Of a stretch of DNA of 64,000 nucleotides, positions 31,828-41,133 are shown piece after piece. Each line of letters opens with the position of its first letter. Position 1 is the stretch's first letter. This DNA comes from Clostridiales bacterium (GTDB taxonomy: Bacteria > Bacillota > Clostridia > Christensenellales > CAG-138). The position numbers and the translations under genes were made by a program. Below the pieces are notes generated by a model that had not been told where the DNA came from, made no database searches, and worked only from the letters and a program-made list of their open reading frames with translations. The stretch is from positions 1 through 64,000 of the forward strand of contig DXWI01000001.1 in the NCBI GenBank assembly GCA_019416935.1. Reading direction: 5' to 3'.

Positions 31828-33023
31828 TCGTCCTCACTTTCCGCGCCGTCCCCATCTTCGGTGTCCGTTTCATACTCTGCATCCAGCGCATCCGTTCCGT
31901 CCTCGTCCTCATCGTCCTCAAAATCGTAATCATCCAGATCAGGAGAGGTCTTAGTCTGCGGTTTCTTCTTAATAAATTTCAGGTAGGCAAACGCGCCGCC
32001 GCCCATCAGGGCCGCAAGGAGCAGGACAACCAGAATCCCACCGGCAGCGCCGCCCGATTTTTCCGGCTCCGGTTCGGTAGCTGTATCGTCAGCCGGTTCC
32101 GTCTCCACCGGCGCAGCTTCTTTTCCCAGGCACTCGGTCATGTTGGTGGCACACACCGGGCAGCTCGTATCCACCTTTCCGGCCACGCATTTCTCCTTGC
32201 AGGTGCAGGCCGCAGGCGTTTTCTCGCCGTCAGCATCCTCCGTCAATGCCAGCAGGTCGGCTTCATCCACCTGATTCAAGAAATGTACCGTTTCCTCGCC
32301 CTTATCGTCCCGGTCAATAATCAGGTAAAAGACGTTGCCGTTTTTGCTTTCCACGGTAATAAACTGTTTGCCGGTCTGGGTGGCGCTGCCGATGTCATCA
32401 ATCAGCGTCAGGTTCCCGTCCGGGGTCAGGGCATTGCCCGCGCCGCTGCCGGTGAACAGCTCCCAAAGGGCGGAAAGCTCCTCTGCATCAAGAGAAAGAG
32501 AGAAGCTGCCCCCACCGGTGGCCGAATCCTTTGTATCACTGACGGTCAGATAGTCGGAATGGACATAGCCGACACGCTCCGGCAAAAGAATCTTGATCCA
32601 GTCACCGTCTGCCCCGATCACCTCCACAGTCGTTCCGTTGGAAAGCTGGGTAAAGGCGTTGTTTTCAAGCCCAGCGCCGGTGCGGACGTTCAAATTTCCG
32701 CCATTGGTGGTGACAGTGCCGGTGGCCGTTGGTTCCTCCGTGTCGCTGCCGGTAGTGATCTGGATGCCCTCATCGGTGGCGGTAATGCTCACCTTGGAGC
32801 CAAACAGGGCCGAAAGCAGCTCGGCGGTTTCCTTGTCGGTCAAAAGATCAGTATTGGCCTCATCCTCATCCGCAGAGAGATCGGCCTTGCCGGTTTCCTC
32901 CGTTTCAGGCTCAATGCCTCCGGTAGTTTCCCCGCCATAGGCAAAGGCGGGGATGGAAAAGGCCGTGACACAGAGCATCACGGCCAGCAGAGCAGACAAA
33001 AAGCGCAGCTTACATTTCTTCAT
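31824..33023 (-). CDS. DUF4366-type exported protein with SH3-like domain
   Basis: A 399-aa secreted, membrane-anchored protein. It has a signal peptide (KLRFLSALLAVMLCVTAFSI), a bacterial SH3-like domain at about 100-160 (GGNLNVRTGAGLENNAF, VGYVHSDYL), a DUF4366 domain at about 170-300 with a Cys cluster (CTCKEKCVAGKVDTSC), a transmembrane span near 330-350 and an acidic cytoplasmic tail. The CD1107 family to which it belongs is part of the conjugation apparatus of CTn elements and probably contacts the cell wall. It overlaps DUF4315 by 14 bp. Confidence 0.82.
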   Translation of the reverse strand: MKKCKLRFLSALLAVMLCVTAFSIPAFAYGGETTGGIEPETEETGKADLSADEDEANTDLLTDKETAELLSALFGSKVSITATDEGIQITTGSDTEEPTATGTVTTNGGNLNVRTGAGLENNAFTQLSNGTTVEVIGADGDWIKILLPERVGYVHSDYLTVSDTKDSATGGGSFSLSLDAEELSALWELFTGSGAGNALTPDGNLTLIDDIGSATQTGKQFITVESKNGNVFYLIIDRDDKGEETVHFLNQVDEADLLALTEDADGEKTPAACTCKEKCVAGKVDTSCPVCATNMTECLGKEAAPVETEPADDTATEPEPEKSGGAAGGILVVLLLAALMGGGAFAYLKFIKKKPQTKTSPDLDDYDFEDDEDEDGTDALDAEYETDTEDGDGAESEDE

Positions 33024-33258
33024 GTTCAGATTCCTCCATTTCTCCCCGCATCACAGCGGCGGGGTCGGTTTTCATGGCCTGGATCAGCGCGGCAAGCTGG
33101 GTAATATCCAGGTTGTGGCTGTGTACCAGCTCCAGGATGTCGTTGTTTTCCAGCTCGGTGATCTGGCGCTCAATCTCACGGTTGCGGCTTTGCAGCTCGG
33201 AGATCTTGTTTTTGTTCTTGGTAAGCTCCCCACGGAGCTTGTTGATTTTTGTGTTCAT
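33010..33258 (-). CDS. DUF4315 small coiled-coil protein
   Basis: An 82-aa protein with a heptad-rich N terminus (KLRGELTKNKNKISELQSRN) and the short motif HSHNLDITQLAALIQAM, as in the DUF4315 family of Tn1549-like elements. AAAGGAGGG precedes the ATG. It lies between the NlpC/P60 protein and DUF4366 in the channel operon. A scaffolding role is likely from the coiled coil, but unproven. Confidence 0.75.
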   Translation of the reverse strand: MNTKINKLRGELTKNKNKISELQSRNREIERQITELENNDILELVHSHNLDITQLAALIQAMKTDPAAVMRGEMEESEHEEM

Positions 33259-33275
33259 AGCAGAAAATCCCTCCT

Positions 33276-35006
33276 TTATGGCAGTCTGCCGAATGTGTAA
33301 AAGTGCTGTTGCCAGTACGATGTGTTGATGCTTGCATAGGAGATCGGGGAGCCACAGTGAATCATCATTCCGTTGCCCACATAGATTCCCACATGGCTGA
33401 CGCCCGGTGTGTCATAGGTTCCCTTGAAGAAAATGAGGTCGCCGGGTCTGGCGTTGGCAGAGGAAACCGGGGTGCAGATATTGCAAAGCCCCTGTGCGCC
33501 CAGCCGCCCCACGTTCCAGCCGGAATGATTGATGACCCAGCTTACAAAACCGGAGCAGTCAAAGGAAGTGGAAGGACTGGAGCCGCCCCACACATAGGGA
33601 TAGCCCAAATATTTCTCCGCTTCTTTCAGCATGGCGGCAAAGACTTCATCCTCCAGAGCCTCCGGCGGCACATCATAGTCCAGATAGTCCTCCCGGCTGG
33701 AAGCGTTGGGGTACTGGCCCTGGGGGAACAGGTCAGGCCGGTTGCCCAGGGTAGCCATGTAAACTGCGTACATACTAAGCTGATCCTCGCCCATGATGTA
33801 GACCGGCAGATGGGACAGATCGAAGTTATCCAACGTCACATAACAGATATAGTAGTCATAGGGAACTTCCTCGCTGGTTGTCTCGCCGGTTTCCGGGTCA
33901 GTGGAGGTTTCGGTGCGGTAGCGGGTTTCCACCACCACATCCTCCGTCAGCGTGTACTGTTTTTCAAAGAGCATGGCAAGCGTACCTTGTACCTGGGAGA
34001 GTGTCCATTCCCCCTGATGGTAGGCCGTAAGAATGGACATTAACACATAGGGGTCATGTTCGATCTCATCCAGGTCATAGTGATACTCGTCATAGCCGCT
34101 GTGCAGGCTTTCGTAATGGTCTAACTCGTATTGCAGGTCGGCCTCCATCTGTGCATAGGCATCCTCCGCGCCCAGCATATCCTCATCCCGGCTTGGATAG
34201 GTGGAACCGGCAACGCCGGACAATCCGCCCTCCAGCAATACCGAACAGGACGAAAGGCCGTTTGCAAAAGCGCACACCATCAAAAACAGCGCAATGGCAA
34301 TCCCAAAGCCCCGGCGATGCCGCCAGACAAAGCCACCGGCTTTTTTCGTTTCCTCGGCAGTCTTTTTTGCGGCCCTGGCTGTATTCTCCGCAGCCTTTGC
34401 CGCTGTCCCGGCTGTCTGGCCGGTACGCTTGGCGGCGGCATACTGTTTCTTGATCGCCTGCTTTTGCTGCCAGCGGGACAGCGGATTGCTGGCAAGCGCC
34501 GGATTTTCCTGCAAGGATTTTTGATACAGCACATTGACATTTGCCTTTTCCAGCCGCTTCTCGGCTCGCGCCGCAGCCCGGTAGGGCCGCAGCTTGTGGG
34601 AGCGGTAGGCAGACTGTGCCATGTGTGCGCCGGTTTCGGCGGTTTCCTCTAATTTGTGGGCGCTCTGAACGCCCACGTTGTCCTCCTCGGTTTCCCCGAT
34701 CTTGCGGTGTACCTGGGAGAATAGGGTCTGGCCGGGGGCCGCTGTCACCGCATGGGTGAGCTTGGAGGCCGGGGCGGGTTTATCCACTTCCTCAAAGCGA
34801 AGCTGTGTTTTCTTTTTCCCGGTAGCCGGGTCAACAGTACGCTGCTTGACTTTTTTCTTTTTCTTGGGAATCTTGGCCCGCGCCGCCTCCGCCTTATCCG
34901 CAGCTTTGTCCGCATGGCGGATATGCTCCTTTAAGCGGGAATCCTCGCGCTCCGCATCGGTGAATTGCAGCCGGGGGTTCTGCCCCTTACGCAAACCATT
35001 CACCAT
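33276..35006 (-). CDS. NlpC/P60 cell-wall hydrolase of the conjugation channel
   Basis: A 576-aa protein of the CD1108 class. Residues 1-230 are a basic, Ala-rich cytoplasmic region; a membrane span follows (GFGIAIALFLMVCAFANGL). The external part has a helical domain (about 285-330) that may be a degenerate transglycosylase, and a C-terminal NlpC/P60 peptidase with catalytic Cys in STSFDCSGFVSWV and His in GVSHVGIYVG. It should open peptidoglycan for the transfer channel. The start at 35006 is chosen inside the upstream gene; it has only a weak ribosome site. Confidence 0.85.
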   Translation of the reverse strand: MVNGLRKGQNPRLQFTDAEREDSRLKEHIRHADKAADKAEAARAKIPKKKKKVKQRTVDPATGKKKTQLRFEEVDKPAPASKLTHAVTAAPGQTLFSQVHRKIGETEEDNVGVQSAHKLEETAETGAHMAQSAYRSHKLRPYRAAARAEKRLEKANVNVLYQKSLQENPALASNPLSRWQQKQAIKKQYAAAKRTGQTAGTAAKAAENTARAAKKTAEETKKAGGFVWRHRRGFGIAIALFLMVCAFANGLSSCSVLLEGGLSGVAGSTYPSRDEDMLGAEDAYAQMEADLQYELDHYESLHSGYDEYHYDLDEIEHDPYVLMSILTAYHQGEWTLSQVQGTLAMLFEKQYTLTEDVVVETRYRTETSTDPETGETTSEEVPYDYYICYVTLDNFDLSHLPVYIMGEDQLSMYAVYMATLGNRPDLFPQGQYPNASSREDYLDYDVPPEALEDEVFAAMLKEAEKYLGYPYVWGGSSPSTSFDCSGFVSWVINHSGWNVGRLGAQGLCNICTPVSSANARPGDLIFFKGTYDTPGVSHVGIYVGNGMMIHCGSPISYASINTSYWQQHFYTFGRLP

Positions 35007-35340
35007 CCGACAATTCTTCCAGCATGGCCTCCAGCTCCCCATAGAGGGCCAGATCGCCCGGCTCCTGGGTAACAGTCACCATCAGCTCGGAAAGCAGGGT
35101 GCAGAGAACGGTCAGCCCGGTTCCTTCCAGCTCCATGCCGCCCTCCATACCGGCCAGCAGGCACTCAATTTCCATGAGGCGCATCACACCGGCGATGCCG
35201 CGCTCATTAAAAGCTGCCGCCACATGATGCGCCTCGACAAAAGCGGAAAACGCCTCCGCAATGTCCAGAATCAACTGTTCCTTTTTTCTCGTTACGGCTT
35301 CCTCATAGAAGATGGAAGTATCTACATCATGGAATTTCAT
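34987..35340 (-). CDS. Small element protein between virB4 and the hydrolase
   Basis: A 117-aa acidic, helical protein (MKFHDVDTSIFYEEAVTRKK at its start) with no recognised domain. It begins 4 bp after the virB4 stop and its end overlaps the start of the NlpC/P60 gene by 20 bp, so it is translated as part of the channel operon. Homologous small genes hold this place in related elements. Confidence 0.65.
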   Translation of the reverse strand: MKFHDVDTSIFYEEAVTRKKEQLILDIAEAFSAFVEAHHVAAAFNERGIAGVMRLMEIECLLAGMEGGMELEGTGLTVLCTLLSELMVTVTQEPGDLALYGELEAMLEELSDGEWFA

Positions 35341-35344
35341 AAAA

Positions 35345-37744
35345 TCAATCCTCCTTTTTCATTTCATTGGGTTTCGTGGTCATAACCGCGTACAGCTCGG
35401 TGTCCTTCGGGAAGCGGTCAATAAACGGCAGAATGACATTGCCGTAAAACAAAAGCCCCTCGCCCTCGCCGGAATGGGTCACATAGGAGAGTTGATGGGG
35501 GCTGATATTGAGCTGCTTGGCCAGGATTTGCCTGTCCCCGCCAGCCTGGTTGAGCATATACACGAAGTCGCTGTTTTCAAAGATGTTCTCCACCTCTCTG
35601 GAAGCTAACAGGTCTTTGACGTTCTGCGTGATGCCGGTGGGGATGCCGCCCCATTTGCGGAATCTTTTCCAGATCTCAACGGAGTAGGCGGCGGTCTGTT
35701 CCTCCTTCAGAAGCAGATGAAACTCATCCATATAGTAGCGGGTGGCCTTGCCAGCGGCGCGGTTGGCGGTGACACGGCCCCACACCTGATCCTGGACAAT
35801 GAGCATCCCCAGCTTTTTGAGCTGTTTTCCCAGCTCTTTGATGTCATAGCAGACAATCCGGTTGTTTACATCCACGTTGGTTCTGTGGTTGAACACGTTG
35901 AGGGAGCCGGACACATAGATTTCCAGCGCCGTTGCGATATGGTGGGCTTCCTTTTCATCCTGCTTTAACAGTGCCTCATACAGATCGCCCAGGATAGGGA
36001 TATTCTCCGGGCAGGGGTCATTTAAGTACGGCTGATAAATCTGGCGCACACAGCGATCAATGACCGTCTTTTCCACCGGCATAAGGCCGTCCCGACTGCC
36101 CACCACCAGCTCACACAGGGACAAAATAAAATCCGCTTTCAGCGAAAGCGGGTTTTCATCGTCCGAATAGTTTAAGTTAATGTCCATCGGGTTGATAAAG
36201 TCGGAGCTGGTCGGGGAAATGCGGATCACCTGACCGCCCAGCCGCTGCACCAGCGGGAAGTATTCGCCCTCCGGGTCGCAGATAGCAATGTCATCCGTCG
36301 TGATAAGGAAAGCGTTGGTCATTTCACGCTTGGCGCTGAAAGACTTTCCGCTGCCCGGTGTGCCGAGGATCAGGCCGTTGGGGTTCTTGAGCTTCTTTCT
36401 GTCCACCATGATGAGGTTATTGGAAAGCGCGTTTAAGCCATAGTACAGAGCCTCACCGCCGGACTGAAAAAGCTCCTGGGTGGTAAACGGAATGAAGATT
36501 GCCGTACTGGAGGTGGTGAGGCTGCGCTGAATCTCGATGTGATTGAGGCCCAGCGGCAGGCTGCTCATCAGTCCTTCCTCCTGCTGAAAGTCCAGGCGGG
36601 CAAGCTGGCAGTTATATTTCTGCGCGATGCTGGAAGCCTGGAATACGTTGTTATTAAGCTGCTGCTTGCTGTCGGCGGTGTTTAATACCAGGAAAGTCAG
36701 AAGAAACATTCTCTCGTTGCGGCTTTGCAGCTCCTTCAGGAGATTTTTCGCTTCGTTTCCATAGGTAGCCAGATCGGAGGGGATGATGTCCATATCATAT
36801 CCGGCGCGGACAGCTTTTTTCTGCTCCTCGATCTTCATTTTATCCAAGTCAGTGATTTTGCGCTTGACCGTCTTGATGGCGGCAACCTGATCCACGGACT
36901 GAACGTGCATATTGACGATCAGGCTGCTCTCCATATCCAGAAAGTCCGCCAGCATCCGGTCATTTAACTCCGGGGCCAGGATTTGCAAAAAGGATACGGC
37001 CCCGAATTTCCGCCCCATACGGAAAACGCGCCCCTCCTTAAACTCAAAGGAAGTGGGCGCGATAAAGTCCTTGGTGGACAGACCGCTGGGGGCCAGCCAG
37101 TCCCAGGAAAAACGAAACTGGCTCTGATCGTCCATGTGGAAAACGTCATAGACCAGGCGCAGGCGCTCCATCCCGTTTAAGGGGGCTGCGGTAACGCCCA
37201 GCCGCTTAAAGTTGTTGAGAATGTCATTTTCGATGCGCTCCAGCCGGGGCTTTGCCGTCCTGATGCTTTCAGCCTCAATGCCGAAGGTGAGAAACTTGGT
37301 CTTAATGAGGCCGTTGTTGCCCTTGGCAAGCTGGCTCTGGAGCATCTGGGCATACTCGGCCCGGATGCTGTCAAAGGCATCATTCTGGGGCGGGATGAAA
37401 ATGCTCTGTTCAAAGCTCTCCATGCTGGCACTCAGGTTCAGGAAAGAAAACTGAAACCGGATGGAGCTGTCAAAGTAATTGAGGAAGTCGCACCACGCAT
37501 CGAAAATGGCGCTTTTGTCCTCATTCTGGGAGAGCTGATAGTTGATGTCCTGGAATTGGACGGTCTTGGTATAAAAGCTGTCCGTCACGCGGCACACGCC
37601 GTCCGGCCACATCCGTTCATAGGGAATGGAATCCTGGGCCGACTGCTTGTTTTTATCCGTCCGCTTCGCCCGTTCGATGGCGGCGGCGATCTCTTTGCGC
37701 TCGGCGCGAGTCAGCTTTCGTTTTGGTGTCGTTTTTGCAGACAA
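35345..37744 (-). CDS. virB4: VirB4-type conjugation ATPase
   Basis: A 799-aa ATPase that powers the type IV secretion channel. The N-terminal half is a membrane-associated TraG/VirB4 N domain; Walker A is LGTPGSGKSFSAKRE near residue 465 and a Walker B-like YYMDEFHLLL lies near 675, followed by GITQNVKDLL. The start is TTG at 37744 with AAGGAGGT eight bases before it, inside the end of the prgI gene (92-bp overlap). Length and motifs are complete. Confidence 0.93.
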   Translation of the reverse strand: MSAKTTPKRKLTRAERKEIAAAIERAKRTDKNKQSAQDSIPYERMWPDGVCRVTDSFYTKTVQFQDINYQLSQNEDKSAIFDAWCDFLNYFDSSIRFQFSFLNLSASMESFEQSIFIPPQNDAFDSIRAEYAQMLQSQLAKGNNGLIKTKFLTFGIEAESIRTAKPRLERIENDILNNFKRLGVTAAPLNGMERLRLVYDVFHMDDQSQFRFSWDWLAPSGLSTKDFIAPTSFEFKEGRVFRMGRKFGAVSFLQILAPELNDRMLADFLDMESSLIVNMHVQSVDQVAAIKTVKRKITDLDKMKIEEQKKAVRAGYDMDIIPSDLATYGNEAKNLLKELQSRNERMFLLTFLVLNTADSKQQLNNNVFQASSIAQKYNCQLARLDFQQEEGLMSSLPLGLNHIEIQRSLTTSSTAIFIPFTTQELFQSGGEALYYGLNALSNNLIMVDRKKLKNPNGLILGTPGSGKSFSAKREMTNAFLITTDDIAICDPEGEYFPLVQRLGGQVIRISPTSSDFINPMDINLNYSDDENPLSLKADFILSLCELVVGSRDGLMPVEKTVIDRCVRQIYQPYLNDPCPENIPILGDLYEALLKQDEKEAHHIATALEIYVSGSLNVFNHRTNVDVNNRIVCYDIKELGKQLKKLGMLIVQDQVWGRVTANRAAGKATRYYMDEFHLLLKEEQTAAYSVEIWKRFRKWGGIPTGITQNVKDLLASREVENIFENSDFVYMLNQAGGDRQILAKQLNISPHQLSYVTHSGEGEGLLFYGNVILPFIDRFPKDTELYAVMTTKPNEMKKED

Positions 37745-38096
37745 TGCGCTGTACCTCCTTGTCTAAATGGTACTGCCGTTCCAACACGGCATAGAAATTG
37801 TTGGTCTGATAGGGTCTGTGCTTGGGGCGGACAAACCGCACCTGCACATAGTTGTGGATGATCTTTTCAAGGGGCTGGCCGTTCTTCTCGTAGATTGCCA
37901 GCATGAAAAAGGGCAGCATGACCAGCACCATGCACAGCGAGGCCGTACTGGTACTGACGCAGCTTTTCAGCAGAAAGAACAGCGGGACGCCGATCAGCCC
38001 ACCGCTGCCAAAGCATACAAGCTGCCGCTTTGTCAGATTGAACATCACTTTTGTTTTTACCTTGCTCAAGTCCTTGGGGACGTTGACGTAGGCCAT
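37653..38096 (-). CDS. PrgI-family membrane protein
   Basis: A 147-aa protein with the PrgI pattern: VNVPKDLSKVKTKVMFNLTK, two membrane spans (about 30-50 and 56-74), then GQPLEKIIHNYVQVRFVRPK. PrgI corresponds to VirB3 and anchors VirB4. AAAGGAGG precedes the ATG. Its last 30 codons overlap the start of virB4 in another frame, which is unusually long for this operon. Confidence 0.9.
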   Translation of the reverse strand: MAYVNVPKDLSKVKTKVMFNLTKRQLVCFGSGGLIGVPLFFLLKSCVSTSTASLCMVLVMLPFFMLAIYEKNGQPLEKIIHNYVQVRFVRPKHRPYQTNNFYAVLERQYHLDKEVQRIVCKNDTKTKADSRRAQRDRRRHRTGEADG

Positions 38097-38117
38097 AGAA
38101 AGCCCTCCTTTCTGAAA

Positions 38118-38987
38118 TCAATGGGCATTAAACACACTTTTTGCGAGGCTCCCGGTCTTAAAGAGGGTGAAGCACAGAAGAACCGTGTAGCCCACACATG
38201 ACCAGATCGCGGCGATAATATCGCTCTCCATTGCAATATTCTGAACCAGAACCGCATAGATGCCCACACAGATAATGATTAAAAACGCCTGGAAGCCTAA
38301 AGCGAACAGGGAGCGGAGATAATTCTGGCCCATCTGTCCCCATTCCCGGTTGAGCATCGTTGCCATCGGGATCGGGGCCACGCTCGTCACCAGGTAGATC
38401 TCCACCATACGACCATAGACGATAATAAAAATGCAGATGGTCAGCGCCCACATGGTAATCCCCACGAAAAGGCTCTGGAACCACAGGCCGAACAGCGGCC
38501 CCAAGTCCATCTCCATCAGCCGCGCCTCCATATCGGTGACAACGCTGGAAATGTCAATGGACGCATCGGAGATAATTACGCCCGCCGCCCGGTTGACAAC
38601 GCTCTGCGCCACATCAAACACACCCATAACGATATTCCAGGTGTTCGTGACGATCAGGATCGCCGCAGCCGTCTTGAAAATCCACTTGAAAAACATCCAG
38701 GTATCCACATCGTTTAAGTTGTTCTTGTCGATAATGAGCTGGATCAGCTCAAGGGTCATAACAAAGGCCAGTATCATACCGGCAATGGGAACAATGACCG
38801 TCTCGGACAGGTTTTGCACCATCGAGAATACGCCGCTGTTCCATCCCTGCGGGGTAGTCCCTACCTGGGTTGAGATTTCCCCGACCTTCTGGTTTACATG
38901 GTCGAACATCCCGGACAGGTTGCTGATGATACCGCCGACCAACAGCTCTTTCAGCCATTCAGTGATGGAATCCCATAAAAAATCCAA
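38118..38987 (-). CDS. VirB6/TrbL-like channel protein (CD1112 type)
   Basis: A 289-aa inner-membrane protein with about six spans. It begins with an amphipathic stretch (LWDSITEWLKELLVGG), followed by spans near 60-85, 100-125, 165-195 and 220-285, ending FKTGSLAKSVFNAH. The family forms the polytopic membrane part of the conjugation channel. The start is TTG at 38987, eight bases after GGAGG. It lies between maff2 and prgI. Confidence 0.88.
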   Translation of the reverse strand: MDFLWDSITEWLKELLVGGIISNLSGMFDHVNQKVGEISTQVGTTPQGWNSGVFSMVQNLSETVIVPIAGMILAFVMTLELIQLIIDKNNLNDVDTWMFFKWIFKTAAAILIVTNTWNIVMGVFDVAQSVVNRAAGVIISDASIDISSVVTDMEARLMEMDLGPLFGLWFQSLFVGITMWALTICIFIIVYGRMVEIYLVTSVAPIPMATMLNREWGQMGQNYLRSLFALGFQAFLIIICVGIYAVLVQNIAMESDIIAAIWSCVGYTVLLCFTLFKTGSLAKSVFNAH

Positions 38988-39006
38988 ACGGTTTACCTCC
39001 TTTCAA

Positions 39007-39031
39007 GCCCTCCTGCAAGCTGCAGGAGGGC
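39007..39031 (-). other. Intercistronic hairpin between maff2 and virB6
   Basis: A perfect 11-bp stem GCCCTCCTGCA / TGCAGGAGGGC with a 3-nt loop lies between the two genes. There is no T-run, and the virB6 ribosome site follows at once, so it looks like an RNA-stability or processing hairpin that raises maff2 output over the downstream genes. Confidence 0.55.
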
Positions 39032-39057
39032 GAAAAGGATTTGTTTATGGGGTGAAA

Positions 39058-39273
39058 TTAGCCGAACAGACCGGTCAGAAGGGGAACCAGGGTAATGCCG
39101 ATCAGGGCAACGCCGCCGCCCGCCATGAGCTGCTTCATGCCCTGGCTCTTGGCGCCGGGATTGTCGTTGCCATAACCTTCCATGAGGTTGATAACGCCCC
39201 AAATGCCCAAACCAGCGCCCAGGGCAACCACCAAAGTCTGAAGAACACCAACCGCAGAATTAAAAAATGCCAT
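39058..39273 (-). CDS. Maff2-family membrane protein
   Basis: A 71-aa hydrophobic protein with two spans (residues 4-27 and 47-69) joined by a polar turn (EGYGNDNPGAKSQGMKQLMA), the Maff2 pattern seen beside virB6 in Tn1549-like elements. It resembles VirB2-type pilin subunits in size and layout. The ATG at 39273 is chosen over a start 18 codons upstream, because that region lacks homology; GGAGG precedes the chosen ATG. Confidence 0.87.
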   Translation of the reverse strand: MAFFNSAVGVLQTLVVALGAGLGIWGVINLMEGYGNDNPGAKSQGMKQLMAGGGVALIGITLVPLLTGLFG

Positions 39274-39339
39274 AAAAAAGTACCTCCAAAATTTTTTTAT
39301 TTGAAGGCACGTTATCCTCGTGTTCAAGAAATGCTGCCT

Positions 39340-41133
39340 TTAAGCGGGTGCAGCGTCCTCGCCGGACAGATCAATGTCAAAGGCTTCAAACTTCTCGCCC
39401 GGTTTCAGTTTGAGCTTAGTGGAAAGAAAACGCTCTATGTTAAAGGCGTTTTTCTTATCAAAATCGGATAGGTATTTGTAGTTCGGGTGCTTGGTGATGT
39501 CGTATTTATCCGACATAAACGGCCTTACACCCCGAAGCTGGAGGATGCACTTGGAACCGTCAAGAACGGCCAGCTCATCCACAGAGGCCAGCTCCTTACC
39601 CAGCTTTTGAAAGTTTTGCCCGTGGCTTTCCTGCGTACCCTTGGTGACGCTGGTGTTATACATATCAATGGTTTCTTTCCCCAGCGCGGCGCTCAGCTCC
39701 TTTAATGTCGTAGGCTCCGAGCCGCCCAGGAAGATCCGGGCATCCATGTTGCCAATAATCGTGTCGCAGTTGTCTTTGTAGAGGGCCTTGAGCTGGCTCT
39801 GGGCCTGCAAGACCAGACAACAGGAAATCTCGCGTGACCGGATGGTTGCCACCAGCTTTTCCAGCTTTGGAATCTGCCCGATGTTTGCCGCCTCGTCAAT
39901 CAGGCAGCGCACATGAACCGGCAACCGGCCACCATATACATCATCCGCCTTTTCGCAAAGCAGGTTGAAAAGCTGTGTGTAGGCCATCGAGATCAAAAAG
40001 TTAAAGGTATCATCCGTATCGGACATAATGAGGAACAATGCTGTTTTCTGATCGCCCAGGGTATCCAGTTCCAGCTCATCATAGGCTGTTACCTCCCGAA
40101 GCTCCGCAATGTCAAACGGGGCCAGACGAGCGCCGCAGCTCACAAGGATCGACTTAGCTGTTTTGCCCGCCGCAAGGCGATATTTGGCATATTGGCGGAC
40201 AGCGAAGTGATGCGGCTCCCGCTGGGCCAGTTCCTCAAACATCAGATCAACAGGGTTCTTAAATTCCTCATCGTCCTCGCGTACTTCCATCGCGTTAATA
40301 AACTCAATGAGGGTGGAGAAATTCTGTTCCTCCACAGGGGCTTCATAGTGGATGTAACCGATCAGGGCGCAGTACAGAAGCGTCTCCGCTTTCAGCCAGA
40401 AATCGTCCCCGCCCTTGCCCTCGCCTTTGGTATTGGCGATCAGGGTGGTGACGAGCTTCAGGATGTCTTTTTCGCTGTGAATATACGCGAAAGGATTGTA
40501 GTGGAGCGACTTCTTGAAGTTTATTGTGTTCAGTATCTTGATGCGGTAGCCGTTGCGCTGCAAGAGCTTCCCACATTCAATGACGATGCTCCCTTTCGGA
40601 TCAGTGACCACGAATGAAGTCGGGTACGCCTTGGAAGTGCATTGCATCAGGTTTGGCTTCAGCCAGAAGCGGGTCTTGCCGGAACCGGAACCGCCGATAA
40701 TCAGCACATTCTTATTGCGGGCGTACTTTGGATTCTTGGGACGGTTGCTCATCATCAGGCTTTCCGTCTGCGTCAGGATGATGTTGTTCTCAAACACCGG
40801 ATCAACAAAGGGCTGGATGTCTTTTGGGCCGCCCCACCGGGCAGAACCGTACTCCACATCTTTCCGGTATTTTTTGGCGTTCTTGCCCTTCATATAGACG
40901 GCCAGCCGCAAGGCAGCGCCGCAGAGCAGGCCCACCAATAAATCCTGGGGATAGAAGCTGGGGAATGGAGACGCAAACGCCGCTGCAAAGCCATCCCCGA
41001 TATGGAGCAGCTTTGCCGACAGGTCGGCCCCCGCAGCGAGGCGGTACGCCTGCCCCAGCTTAGAAGCATACAGGCCGATGAGCAGATACGGCAGATTGAG
41101 AATAACCAGCTTTTTGATATTTACCTGCTTCAT
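39340..41133 (-). CDS. virD4: VirD4-type coupling protein
   Basis: A 597-aa type IV coupling protein that brings the relaxase-DNA complex to the channel. Two N-terminal spans (about 10-30 and 60-80) precede the ATPase domain: Walker A IIGGSGSGKTRFWLKP near residue 147, the family motif VVTDPKGS, Walker B RCLIDEAANIGQIP near 410, and LVLQAQSQL. The start overlaps the pcfB stop by four bases. It appears complete. Confidence 0.94.
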   Translation of the reverse strand: MKQVNIKKLVILNLPYLLIGLYASKLGQAYRLAAGADLSAKLLHIGDGFAAAFASPFPSFYPQDLLVGLLCGAALRLAVYMKGKNAKKYRKDVEYGSARWGGPKDIQPFVDPVFENNIILTQTESLMMSNRPKNPKYARNKNVLIIGGSGSGKTRFWLKPNLMQCTSKAYPTSFVVTDPKGSIVIECGKLLQRNGYRIKILNTINFKKSLHYNPFAYIHSEKDILKLVTTLIANTKGEGKGGDDFWLKAETLLYCALIGYIHYEAPVEEQNFSTLIEFINAMEVREDDEEFKNPVDLMFEELAQREPHHFAVRQYAKYRLAAGKTAKSILVSCGARLAPFDIAELREVTAYDELELDTLGDQKTALFLIMSDTDDTFNFLISMAYTQLFNLLCEKADDVYGGRLPVHVRCLIDEAANIGQIPKLEKLVATIRSREISCCLVLQAQSQLKALYKDNCDTIIGNMDARIFLGGSEPTTLKELSAALGKETIDMYNTSVTKGTQESHGQNFQKLGKELASVDELAVLDGSKCILQLRGVRPFMSDKYDITKHPNYKYLSDFDKKNAFNIERFLSTKLKLKPGEKFEAFDIDLSGEDAAPA

